From: Pseudooceanicola onchidii
Lineage (GTDB): Bacteria; Pseudomonadota; Alphaproteobacteria; Rhodobacterales; Rhodobacteraceae
Reading direction: 5' to 3'
Assembly: GCF_004959925.1 (NCBI RefSeq)
Contig: NZ_SPUW01000002.1
Location: forward strand, 248,001-312,000
Length of the DNA: 64,000 nucleotides
Each line of letters begins with the position of its first letter. Positions within the stretch are counted from its first letter, which is position 1. The translations under genes and the position numbers were made by a program. Shown here one piece after another: positions 17,289-24,422 of this stretch. The notes beneath the pieces were generated by a model. The model saw only the letters and a program-made list of their open reading frames with translations, was not told the origin of the DNA and did not search any database.

Positions 17289-19130
17289 ATGCCTTTCGAC
17301 ACGACCCGCTTCATCGACCCGTTCAAACGCGCCGACGGCCCGCCGCCGGTGACACTTTTGGCCTATGCCAACTGGCTGTTGCGCGGCGCCTGGCCCGTGG
17401 TGACGGTCGCCTGTGTCCTGGCCGCGATCGCCGGCACGGTCGAGGTCGGATCGGCCTGGGTGCTGGGCGCGGTGATCGACCGCGCGACCGAAGCGGGCCC
17501 CGACGCCGCGTTCACCGGCGACAGTCTGGCGATGATCCTGTTCGCGGTGGCCTTCTTCATCCTGGCACGGCCGGTGCTGATGGGCCTGTCTTCGGCCGCC
17601 AACACGCTTTTCATCATGCCCAATGTCTGGAGCCTGACCCTGTCGCGCCTGCACCGCTGGACCATGGGCCAAAGCGTCACCTATTTCGACAACGACTTCG
17701 CGGGGCGCATTTCGCAAAAGCAGATGCAAAGTGCCTCGGCCATGACCGAAATCACGATGGAGACGATCAATTCGGTCGTCTTCGCGCTGGCGTCGCTGAT
17801 CGGGGCCGGGGCTTTGATCTTTTCGATCGACCCCTGGCTGGTCGTGGTCTTTTTGGTGTGGCTGGCGGGATATGTGGCTCTGATCCGGTACTTTCTGCCC
17901 CGGATCCGCAAACGGTCCAAGGCGCGGGCAGCGGCGCGGGCCATGGTGTCGGGGCAGGTGGTGGACACGATCACCAATATCAAGACGGTCAAGTTGTTCG
18001 CCCATTCCGACCACGAAGACCGGGTGGCGCTGTCGGCGATCAACCAGTTCCGCGCGCGTGCTTTCGACTTTGCCAAGGTTTCGGTCGCCTTCCGGATCTG
18101 GCTGATGACCCTGGCCGGTGTGCTGCCCGTTCTGCTGGTCGGCGGGTCACTGTGGCTTTGGTCGTCGGGCGGAACCTCCATCGGGTCGGTCGTGGCGGCC
18201 GGGACCGTCGCGATCCGTCTGGCCCAGATGACCGGTTGGGTGTCGTTCACGCTGATGGGGATCTCGGCCAATATCGGTGAGCTCGAAGACGGCATGCGCA
18301 CGCTGGCCCGGCCGCACCGTTTGGACGACGCGGCGGATGCAGTCGACCTGAGCGTCCCGAAAGGGGAGGTGCGGTTCGATCGCCTCTCCTTCGCCTATGG
18401 GCGCGACATCGGCGGGGTTCAGGACATCGACCTGACGATCCACCCCGGCGAGAAACTGGGGATTGTCGGGGCTTCGGGCGCCGGGAAATCGACCTTGGTG
18501 GCGCTGTTGCTTCGGCTCTATGACCCGGAACAGGGTCGCATTCTGATCGACGGTCAGGATCTGCGCCACGTGACGCAGGACAGCCTGCGGCGACGGATCG
18601 GCATGGTCACGCAGGAAACCGCGATGTTCAACCGGTCGGCGATGGAGAACATCCGCTACGGCAATCCCGAGGCGTCGGAGGAAGAGGTCTTTGCCGCCGC
18701 CGCGAAGGCCGAGGCCGACGATTTCATCCGCACCCTGGCCGATCATCTTGGCAACGAAGGGTATGAGGCGCGGCTGGGGGAACGGGGCGTGAAGCTGTCG
18801 GGTGGACAGCGTCAGCGGATCGCGCTGGCCCGCGCCATCCTCAAGGACGCGCCGATCCTGGTGCTGGACGAAGCGACCTCGGCGCTCGACAGCGAGGTCG
18901 AGGCCTCGATCCAGTCGGCGCTGGAACGCGTGATGGAGGGCAAGACGGTCCTGGCCATCGCGCACCGGTTGTCGACGATCAGCCATATGGACCGGATCGC
19001 GGTGCTCGACGACGGCCGCGTGGCCGAGATCGGCACCCATCAGGAGCTTCTGGATCGCGGTGGTCTCTATGCCCGCTACTGGGCGCGTCAGTCCGGCGGG
19101 TTCTTCGGCGCGCAGGACGCTGCCGAATAG
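17289..19130 (+). CDS. ABC-type exporter, fused permease and ATPase
   Basis: A 613-residue half-transporter of the MsbA/multidrug type in the inner membrane, acting as a homodimer. Residues 1 to about 330 are the six-helix ABC transmembrane domain; the nucleotide-binding domain follows with Walker A GASGAGKST (about 394-402), Q-loop in MVTQETAMF, signature LSGGQRQR (about 503-510) and Walker B ILVLDEATS (about 523-531). The cargo is unknown. ATG at 17289 (MPFDTTRFIDPF) is preferred to a frame that starts inside cca. It sits 43 bases after cca and may share its transcript. Confidence 0.93.
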   Translation: MPFDTTRFIDPFKRADGPPPVTLLAYANWLLRGAWPVVTVACVLAAIAGTVEVGSAWVLGAVIDRATEAGPDAAFTGDSLAMILFAVAFFILARPVLMGLSSAANTLFIMPNVWSLTLSRLHRWTMGQSVTYFDNDFAGRISQKQMQSASAMTEITMETINSVVFALASLIGAGALIFSIDPWLVVVFLVWLAGYVALIRYFLPRIRKRSKARAAARAMVSGQVVDTITNIKTVKLFAHSDHEDRVALSAINQFRARAFDFAKVSVAFRIWLMTLAGVLPVLLVGGSLWLWSSGGTSIGSVVAAGTVAIRLAQMTGWVSFTLMGISANIGELEDGMRTLARPHRLDDAADAVDLSVPKGEVRFDRLSFAYGRDIGGVQDIDLTIHPGEKLGIVGASGAGKSTLVALLLRLYDPEQGRILIDGQDLRHVTQDSLRRRIGMVTQETAMFNRSAMENIRYGNPEASEEEVFAAAAKAEADDFIRTLADHLGNEGYEARLGERGVKLSGGQRQRIALARAILKDAPILVLDEATSALDSEVEASIQSALERVMEGKTVLAIAHRLSTISHMDRIAVLDDGRVAEIGTHQELLDRGGLYARYWARQSGGFFGAQDAAE

Positions 19131-19169
19131 GGCTTGGCGCTGTAGCCCCGACCGCGCTATCCGGGCGGC

Positions 19170-20387
19170 ATGACCGATATCACCATCCAGAAGCTGGGCC
19201 ACCACGGCGACGGGATCGCCCCCGGCCCGATCTTTGCGCCCCTGACCCTTCCCGGCGAACGGGTCAGCGGCACCCTCGACGGGCAGCGGTTGACCGACAT
19301 CCGGATCCAGGCGCCCTCGGCCGATCGGGTCGCGCCCCCCTGTCGGCATTTCAAAAGCTGTGGCGGCTGCCGGGTGCAGCATGCGTCCGACGATTTTGTC
19401 GCCGGGTGGAAGGTGGGCATCGTGGCCGAAGCGCTGCGCGCGCAGGGGATCGACGCCGAAATCGCCGGAATAGAGACATCTCCGCCACGGTCGCGGCGGC
19501 GGGCGGGTCTGTCGGCAAGGCGGACCAAGAAGGGGGCGCTGGCCGGGTTCCATGGCCGCGCTTCGGGCACGATCGTCGAGATCCCGGACTGTCAGCTGCT
19601 GCATCCCGACCTGCTGGCCGCCCTGCCGGTGGCCGAGGCCCTGGCAATGACCGGCGGATCGCGCAAGGGCGAGCTGGACGTGCAGGCGACGCTGTCGGAT
19701 TCGGGTCTCGATCTGGCCGTTAGCGGAGGCAAGCCGCTGGACCGCGAGCTGGAGACCGCGTTGGCGCAACTGGCCGAACAGCATGACCTGGCCCGACTGA
19801 CCTGGGACGGAGAGGTCATGGCCACCCGCCGTCCGCCGTCGCAGCCCTTTGGTCCCGCCCGCGTGGTCCCGCCCCCCGGCGCCTTCCTTCAGGCCACCCG
19901 TGAAGGCGAGGCCGCGCTGCTGGCTGCGGTTCAGGACATCACCCGCGACGCATCGCGCATCGCCGACCTTTTTGCCGGGTCGGGCACCTTTGCCCTGCCG
20001 CTGGCGCAGCGGGCCGAAGTTCTGGCGGTCGAGGGCGACAAGGCGATGATCCGTGCGCTGGATCGCGGCTGGCGCGAGGCGCAGGGCCTCAAGAAAGTGC
20101 AGGCCGAGGTGCGCGACCTGTTCCGCAATCCGATGCTGCGCGACGAATTCAGGAAGATCGACGCGGTGGTCATCGACCCGCCCCGGGCCGGGGCCGAAGC
20201 GCAGGTCACCGAACTTGCGCACTCCGGCGTGCCGGTCATCGCCCATGTGTCGTGCAACCCGGTGACCTTCGCACGCGATGCGGCGCGATTGATCGCGGCG
20301 GGCTACAGGATGGGGCCGGTCACCGTGGTCGACCAGTTCCGCTGGTCGGCACATGTCGAACTGGTGGCAGGCTTCCGCCTCACATGA
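19170..20387 (+). CDS. Class I SAM-dependent RNA methyltransferase, RlmD/TrmA family
   Basis: A 405-residue RNA uracil-C5 methyltransferase-like protein. An N-terminal TRAM-like beta domain is followed by CRHFKSCGGCRVQH (about residues 58-71), which with another Cys makes a possible iron-sulfur site as in RlmD. The Rossmann motif I is LFAGSGTFALP (about 267-277), the base-flipping DPPRAG segment is near 332, and the catalytic Cys is in HVSCNPVTFARD (about 362). Whether it acts on 23S rRNA U1939, U747 or tRNA U54 cannot be read from sequence. Confidence 0.9.
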   Translation: MTDITIQKLGHHGDGIAPGPIFAPLTLPGERVSGTLDGQRLTDIRIQAPSADRVAPPCRHFKSCGGCRVQHASDDFVAGWKVGIVAEALRAQGIDAEIAGIETSPPRSRRRAGLSARRTKKGALAGFHGRASGTIVEIPDCQLLHPDLLAALPVAEALAMTGGSRKGELDVQATLSDSGLDLAVSGGKPLDRELETALAQLAEQHDLARLTWDGEVMATRRPPSQPFGPARVVPPPGAFLQATREGEAALLAAVQDITRDASRIADLFAGSGTFALPLAQRAEVLAVEGDKAMIRALDRGWREAQGLKKVQAEVRDLFRNPMLRDEFRKIDAVVIDPPRAGAEAQVTELAHSGVPVIAHVSCNPVTFARDAARLIAAGYRMGPVTVVDQFRWSAHVELVAGFRLT

Positions 20388-20462
20388 TCGTGAGGGGGCC
20401 GCGGCCCCTTCTCGGACAGGGTCGATTCAGGGTATAAGGCCCAAAAACCCGAGGCAGTCTTC

Positions 20463-20960
20463 ATGCGTTTCATTTCCCTGATCCTCGCGGTCGCGATGGC
20501 CTTTGCGCTGTCGGGCTGCGCGTCCAAGTTCAAGACCTATAACGGCCCCGAAGTTACCCGCGTGCTCGTCTACAAGGGCGACCGCAAGATGTACCTGATG
20601 CACCACGACAAGGTGCTGAAAAGCTACAACATCGACCTTGGCTTCGCGCCGGTCGGGCACAAGCAGTTCGAAGGGGACGGCAAGACGCCGGAAGGCACCT
20701 ACTTGATCGACCGCCGCAATCCGAACAGCGAATTCTACCTGTCCGTCGGGATGAATTACCCCAACACAAACGACGTGGCCTTCGCGACCTCGCAGGGCCA
20801 GCGACCGGGCGGGGACATCTTCATCCATGGCCAGCCGGAACGGTTCAAGAAGGTCTCGCGCCGGGACTGGACGGCCGGCTGCATCGCGGTGAAGAACCAC
20901 GAGATCGAAGACATCTATGCGATGGTCAACGACGGCACGGTCATCACCGTCTACCCGTAA
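20463..20960 (+). CDS. L,D-transpeptidase lipoprotein (YkuD domain)
   Basis: A 165-residue lipoprotein with a YkuD domain, which cross-links or edits peptidoglycan stem peptides in the periplasm. The signal ends in a lipobox, ALSGC (Cys at about residue 19). The YkuD core spans about residues 34-165 with IFIHGQ and the nucleophile motif DWTAGCIAVKN (Cys near 139). It ends at a strong terminator and faces a CAP-domain lipoprotein gene; another L,D-transpeptidase gene lies 0.8 kb on. Confidence 0.92.
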   Translation: MRFISLILAVAMAFALSGCASKFKTYNGPEVTRVLVYKGDRKMYLMHHDKVLKSYNIDLGFAPVGHKQFEGDGKTPEGTYLIDRRNPNSEFYLSVGMNYPNTNDVAFATSQGQRPGGDIFIHGQPERFKKVSRRDWTAGCIAVKNHEIEDIYAMVNDGTVITVYP

Positions 20961-20965
20961 GCAAA

Positions 20966-20996
20966 AAGGGCCCGGCGTGATCGCGGGCCCTTGTTC
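20966..20996 (+). terminator. Rho-independent terminator
   Basis: Nine-base-pair stem AAGGGCCCG / CGGGCCCTT (20966-20974 with 20984-20992) followed by GTTCTT, five bases after the stop of the first L,D-transpeptidase gene. Confidence 0.8.
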
Positions 20997-21020
20997 TTCT
21001 GGTTCGAAATACCTTGGGGG
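20996..21020 (-). repeat. Dispersed gene-end repeat, copy 3 (diverged)
   Basis: On the minus strand this reads as a run of C, then AAGGTATTTCGAACC and GAAG, a diverged version of the GGAGTATTT...GAAG motif. It is followed by a GGCGGGGGCAAAGCCCCC hairpin, and lies between the convergent transpeptidase and CAP genes. Confidence 0.4.
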
Positions 21021-21053
21021 AGCCGTAGGCGGGGGCAAAGCCCCCATCCCCGA

Positions 21054-21593
21054 TCAGCTGCCGGGCGTGCCGGTGCCGCCACCCATGATCATCGTCCACC
21101 ACAGCTTGCCGCTGGATTCCTGGTACCAGGCAAAGCCCATGTCCCGCGCGCGGCGGTCCAGGATCACGCGGCGGGTGTCGTCCTGGTCCATCCAGGCCGA
21201 CAGCGTCTCGATCTCGGTCTCGTAGGTTTCCGAGATGTTTTCGCCCAGCATGGCGCCGGAATAGCCTACGCGCTGGACACGATCCATCGGCGACGACCCG
21301 TCCGAGCCGAAGTGCCAGGGCCGATTCTGCCGCGCCATATCCTGTGCGTGGGTCGCGGCGGCGGCGGTCAGGCGGCTGTCCAGCGTCACCTGCGGCGCGC
21401 CCGAGGCCGCGCGCAAGCTGTTCACGGCATCCAGCACCTCGTAGGGAATTTTCTGCTTTCCGTTCGCGGGGATGCGATAGAGTTTGGGCAGCGGCTTGCC
21501 ATCCGTCCCCAGCCGTTGCGGCTGCGAGGTGGGGACCGGCGCGCAGGCGGTCAGTGCGACCAGTGCCGCTGCGATCATGAGGGGTAGCCGCAT
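21054..21593 (-). CDS. CAP-domain lipoprotein
   Basis: A 179-residue envelope protein with a lipobox (ALTAC, Cys near residue 17) and a CAP/SCP-PR1 domain from about residue 52 to the end. Family features are the helix LDAVNSLRAASGAP, RLTAAAATHAQDMA, and the GENIS motif with its cavity His and Glu residues. Bacterial CAP proteins are often linked to the cell wall or secretion; the substrate is unknown. It lies between two L,D-transpeptidase genes, which hints at a cell-wall role. Confidence 0.9.
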   Translation of the reverse strand: MRLPLMIAAALVALTACAPVPTSQPQRLGTDGKPLPKLYRIPANGKQKIPYEVLDAVNSLRAASGAPQVTLDSRLTAAAATHAQDMARQNRPWHFGSDGSSPMDRVQRVGYSGAMLGENISETYETEIETLSAWMDQDDTRRVILDRRARDMGFAWYQESSGKLWWTMIMGGGTGTPGS

Positions 21594-21775
21594 CAGTTTT
21601 CGTCCCGTATGTGCTTCATCTTTCGGTCAGTCCTAGCGAAAGCCGTGCCCACGATCAAACCCACATCAGCGTGAGTCGGCCTGTCGCGCGGCTTTGATTT
21701 GTCTCTGTCGTTTTCGCGCCATATTGTAGGGCACATCCGGAATCCTTCCACAGAACCATTTCAGTCAGGTCAGAC

Positions 21776-22393
21776 ATGAGCAGACGTTCCCCTTCCCGCC
21801 GCGCCTTTCTTGCCGGCTCTGCCGCGGTCCTCGCGAGCCCCGCGCTTGGACAGACCAGCAACTCAGGGCTTTACGCATCCCCTTTCGAGAATTCGACCGA
21901 GGTCGAGCGTGACCCTAACGAAGTCGTGCGCCACAATATCTCAAGCTTCCGGTCTCTGGACTGGCGGCCGTATTTCTCGAACACCAGAAATGGCGCGATC
22001 CTTGTCGATATCGACAGCCGCGCGCTGCATTACTGGTCGGAAGACCAATCGGTCTACAAACTCTACCCGTCGTCGGTCCCGGTCTCGGAAGAGCTGACCC
22101 GCCGCGGCCGGACCTCGGTCGTGCAGAAGGTCGTCAAGCCGACCTGGCGTCCGACCCCCGCGATGCAGAAGCGCAACCCCGAATGGCCCGCCGTGGTCGA
22201 AGGCGGCGCGCCGGACAACCCGCTTGGGCCGCTCGCGCTCTACCTGGGTTGGACCTACTACCGCATCCATGGCACCCACGACACCCGCAAGATCGGCCGC
22301 CGGTCGTCGAACGGCTGCATCGGCCTTTACAACGAACACATTACCGAGCTGTTCGACCTGACCAACGTCGGTACGCAGGTGTTGCTTATTTGA
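21776..22393 (+). CDS. L,D-transpeptidase with twin-arginine signal
   Basis: A 205-residue YkuD-domain protein. The N-terminus has a Tat-type signal (SRRAFLAGSAAVLASPALG, cleavage after ALG), so it should be exported folded. The catalytic region is YRIHGTHDT (His) then SSNGCIGLYNEH (Cys near residue 181), and the wider family segment NPLGPLALYLG is present. It matches the ErfK/YbiS/YnhG group that ties lipoprotein to peptidoglycan or makes 3-3 cross-links. Different export route and sequence from the transpeptidase at 20463-20960, so the two are not recent duplicates. Confidence 0.93.
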   Translation: MSRRSPSRRAFLAGSAAVLASPALGQTSNSGLYASPFENSTEVERDPNEVVRHNISSFRSLDWRPYFSNTRNGAILVDIDSRALHYWSEDQSVYKLYPSSVPVSEELTRRGRTSVVQKVVKPTWRPTPAMQKRNPEWPAVVEGGAPDNPLGPLALYLGWTYYRIHGTHDTRKIGRRSSNGCIGLYNEHITELFDLTNVGTQVLLI

Positions 22394-22435
22394 CGACATT
22401 GCGGCGTTGCAGCATGGCGCGGTGTTAACAAGCAT

Positions 22436-22464
22436 TTGCAATCGCGCGGGTTTGCTGCTTAGAA
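22436..22464 (+). promoter_or_regulatory. Candidate sigma-70 promoter
   Basis: TTGCAA (22436-22441) and TTAGAA (22459-22464) with a 17-base spacer, about 70 bases before the start of the 59-residue membrane protein gene. No other gene is near enough downstream. Confidence 0.5.
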
Positions 22465-22533
22465 CGAAGTACGAGGTAAGTCTTGGGTGCTGGATAGGTG
22501 TGTGTGCCTTCCAGCGAATATCTGGAGGATACT

Positions 22534-22713
22534 ATGAAGAAACTCGTTCTCGCCGCCGCTCTGGCAGCAGCCGCTTCGACCGCAACCGCAGGCTCCTACG
22601 CCGAGCCGGTTATCGAAGCACCGGTCGTTGTCGAAGAGACCACCTCTTCGTCCGCTGGCATCGTGATCCCGCTCCTGCTGCTGGCCGTTGTTGCCGTCGC
22701 AGCTGCAAGCTAA
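22534..22713 (+). CDS. Small membrane protein located next to hemH
   Basis: A 59-residue protein: an N-terminal signal-like segment (MKKLVLAAALAAAASTATA), a short polar loop (EPVIEAPVVVEETTSSS) and a C-terminal transmembrane stretch (AGIVIPLLLLAVVAVAAAS). From memory, similar short proteins sit beside ferrochelatase genes in Rhodobacteraceae; no function is known to me. GGAGG at 22524-22528 and ATG at 22534 define the start; an upstream in-frame ATG-less extension is unlikely. It faces hemH, from which it is now separated by a 2.66-kb transposon. Confidence 0.8.
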   Translation: MKKLVLAAALAAAASTATAGSYAEPVIEAPVVVEETTSSSAGIVIPLLLLAVVAVAAAS

Positions 22714-22736
22714 GATCACCTGAAGCAATTCAGGTT

Positions 22737-22764
22737 AAGGGCGGTGCCTCGGCACCGCCCTTTT
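22737..22764 (+). terminator. Rho-independent terminator next to the insertion site
   Basis: Stem AAGGGCGGTGC / GCACCGCCCTT closed by a CTCG loop, followed by TTTT. The transposon's 8-bp target duplication (22762-22769) begins inside this T tract, so the element inserted right at the end of the terminator. Confidence 0.88.
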
Positions 22765-22769
22765 CATTT
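22762..22769. repeat. Left target-site duplication (TTTCATTT)
   Basis: Eight bases identical to 25431-25438, directly outside the terminal inverted repeats. Eight-base duplications are the rule for IS1595-family insertions. The perfect match suggests a fairly recent event. Confidence 0.93.
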
Positions 22770-22792
22770 GGGGTCTATATACTTAACTAGCC
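22770..22792 (+). repeat. Left terminal inverted repeat
   Basis: Twenty-three bases starting GGGG and ending ACTTAACTAGCC. It matches the reverse complement of 25408-25430 at 20 of 23 positions, including the 12 innermost bases. Confidence 0.93.
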
Positions 22793-22803
22793 GACCCGAT
22801 CAG

Positions 22804-22830
22804 CAGGGCCGATCCGAAAAACCGGCCCTG
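22804..22830. other. Hairpin inside the left end of the transposon
   Basis: An 8-base-pair stem CAGGGCCG / CGGCCCTG around an 11-base loop, 29 bases beyond the stop of the Cas2-like gene. There is no T tract on either side, so it may be a weak terminator or a binding feature of the element end. Confidence 0.5.
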
Positions 22831-22859
22831 AGTCGATGTGTCGCCTTACTTTAGGCGTG

Positions 22860-23132
22860 TTAGGCGGCTTTATTCCAGGCGTCAGCAAGCCCATCAACTA
22901 GGAGGTTCTGCCATGCAGCCGAAGAACACCTGCACACCATTAACGAGTCCTCTTTTCGGAGAATGGTCTTCAGATGATCACGAAGCTGAACAGCCGTCCC
23001 GTCGTAGTCGAGCCACCATACAGTTTCCAAAATCCTTGCCCTATTCGAACCCAGCCGAGAGAGAAGTTTATCCATCTCTTGGTGAGACGGGTTAGGTCCG
23101 TTTAGGTCGTAAGTTACGATGTAGTTTGCCAT
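22860..23132 (-). CDS. Solitary Cas2/VapD-fold-like protein
   Basis: A 90-residue protein that looks like the small ferredoxin-fold group to which Cas2, VapD and so-called SinR-family proteins belong. The first strand ends in Tyr-Asp (NYIVTYDLN, Asp at residue 9, where Cas2 has its conserved Asp). A helix (SHQEMDKLLSRLG), a second strand (RILETVWWLDY), a second helix (AVQLRDHLKTIL) and a third strand (DSLMVCRCS) follow in the expected order. No cas1, other cas gene or repeat array is near. ATG at 23132 has AGGAA seven bases upstream. Could be a nuclease, a toxin, or structural. The assignment rests on pattern only. Confidence 0.5.
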   Translation of the reverse strand: MANYIVTYDLNGPNPSHQEMDKLLSRLGSNRARILETVWWLDYDGTAVQLRDHLKTILRKEDSLMVCRCSSAAWQNLLVDGLADAWNKAA

Positions 23133-23285
23133 GAGAAGTTCCTCTTGTTGGCATCAGAAGGAACCGCCGGGGGTTGACCCATCCGTCTAAACGACGGTAC
23201 AAGACAAGCGTTATATAACATCAGAGCGCCCCCAAACGGCGTTACGGGAAGCACGGCAGGACCACGAATCCTAGCCGTGCTTTTT
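23133..23285 (+). ncRNA. Candidate structured small RNA ending in a terminator
   Basis: This gene-free stretch between the two passenger genes can fold on the plus strand. An outer pairing joins CGCCG-GGGG (about 23164-23173) with CCCC-AAA-CGGCG (about 23228-23241). An inner hairpin CCGTC-TAAAC-GACGG lies inside it (about 23182-23196). A terminal hairpin GCACGGC-AGGA / TCCT-A-GCCGTGC (23251-23280) is followed by TTTTT. The U tract is only on the plus strand, against the direction of both flanking genes, so it does not serve them. I saw no convincing plus-strand promoter; pairings could be chance. Confidence 0.35.
23249..23285 (+). terminator. Intrinsic terminator on the strand opposite the passenger genes
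   Basis: Stem AAGCACGGC / GCCGTGCTT extended by an inner AGGA / TCCT pairing, then TTTTT at 23281-23285 and GTCGTT. On the minus strand no T run follows. It would stop transcripts entering from the left before they run antisense into the 347-residue gene. Confidence 0.7.
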
Positions 23286-23378
23286 GTCGTTAACACACCT
23301 TTAATCGCGAGTCCACGGCGCGACCAGAAATTGGGTGTTAGCGCGGAACATTTTGGCATTTTCACCAGATATTGCGGA

Positions 23379-24422
23379 TCAGCCCTCCAGTCGCTTTTGC
23401 TCGAAGAGCGCCGCGATTTGCTCCGCTTCCTCCTTGCCGCCCTTGAGAAGGTTCGCCTTGGTCAGGATGTATTTCGGGAATTTTGTCGGTAAGTAAATGT
23501 GCCGGAACCACCGTCTGAAGGTTGGCAGGGCTTCGTCCGGATATGCCCATGGTTGTTGCGGATTGCTAGCGGATTGGGGGTAGTAGTCCGGGTAGTTGTG
23601 TTCGTATTTGATGCGCGGCCCAAAGCGCTCCTCAAGGCTGTTTTCGGTCCAGAACTTGCCCCAGGCCAGCCCTACGCTGATGTCAGGCAGCGTCTTGTCA
23701 TTCACGGTCAGGTCGGCGTTAATCAGGTCCACGGCGAGGCCGGTCGTCTCGGAGAACAGAATAAAGTGGCCGTCCGGCGAGCTGTCCTTGAGTAACGAAA
23801 CGCGATCATTGAAGTATCGCCACTTATCTTCAGGCGCATAGTCCAGCGCCTTGTAGATGAACTGCTGAAGTCCGTAACGAGCAAGGTTGCGGTAGTTTGC
23901 AACCGCAGTTTCATTGGTCCTCTGCGCTTCGAACGCGAAGTACTCTACGAACGCCATGCAAACAATGTCCGGGTAGGCGTAGTATGGAGAGCCGTTCTTC
24001 GAAATCTCGATGAACATTCGCGGCTCGTCATACCCGTTCTTGAAGAGATAGTCCTTGAAGAATGCCATCCTTCCGCGTGGGGGGATCGGATCGCCGAACG
24101 TTTGCTCCCACTCTTGGGTAACCTCGTAAATAGTCGCTCGGGCCGCGCCGGTCATTTGAGCCAACCCGCGTTGCGTAAGATATGGCATGCCGTTTTGTAG
24201 GACGCCCATTTCAATGCCGTTAACTTCACGCTCAACCTGAATGCCGAGGTCAAGGCGTAGTTGCACAGGGGGTGCCGGACTTTCAGCAGAAACCTTGCCT
24301 AAGTACTTGAAGTTATTACCGTCTTGGGGTGCCGCCTTGTGGGCTTTAGGCGCAACTGCTCCAACAACCTCATCAAAGGTCGCGTCGATAGGTTCGATGA
24401 CGTCTTTCTTCTCATCAGGCAT
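23379..24422 (-). CDS. Transposon passenger protein, possibly P63C/BstA-like
   Basis: A 347-residue protein of uncertain function encoded just after the transposase. Its ATG (24420-24422) overlaps the transposase stop by 8 bases and has AGGAGG seven bases upstream, so the two are co-translated. The N-terminal motif IDATFDEVVGAVAP and the following VLQNGMPYLTQRGLAQMTG recall the start of P63C-domain proteins, some of which I remember as IS1595 or phage neighbours and which include BstA-type phage-defence proteins. The remainder is helix-rich with aromatic segments (YYAYPDIVCMAFVEYFAFEAQ, WRYFNDR) and a C-terminal FRRWFRHIYLPTKFPKYI. The family call is weak; no catalytic motif is recognised. 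Confidence 0.7.
   Translation of the reverse strand: MPDEKKDVIEPIDATFDEVVGAVAPKAHKAAPQDGNNFKYLGKVSAESPAPPVQLRLDLGIQVEREVNGIEMGVLQNGMPYLTQRGLAQMTGAARATIYEVTQEWEQTFGDPIPPRGRMAFFKDYLFKNGYDEPRMFIEISKNGSPYYAYPDIVCMAFVEYFAFEAQRTNETAVANYRNLARYGLQQFIYKALDYAPEDKWRYFNDRVSLLKDSSPDGHFILFSETTGLAVDLINADLTVNDKTLPDISVGLAWGKFWTENSLEERFGPRIKYEHNYPDYYPQSASNPQQPWAYPDEALPTFRRWFRHIYLPTKFPKYILTKANLLKGGKEEAEQIAALFEQKRLEG

Noticed and set aside
18147-20354. 735-codon minus-strand frame
   Set aside because: Antisense to the ABC exporter and the RNA methyltransferase, both of which have complete catalytic motifs.
22860-23132. True CRISPR Cas2 as part of a CRISPR-Cas locus
   Set aside because: No cas1, effector or leader is present, and no direct repeats with spacers were seen anywhere in the window.
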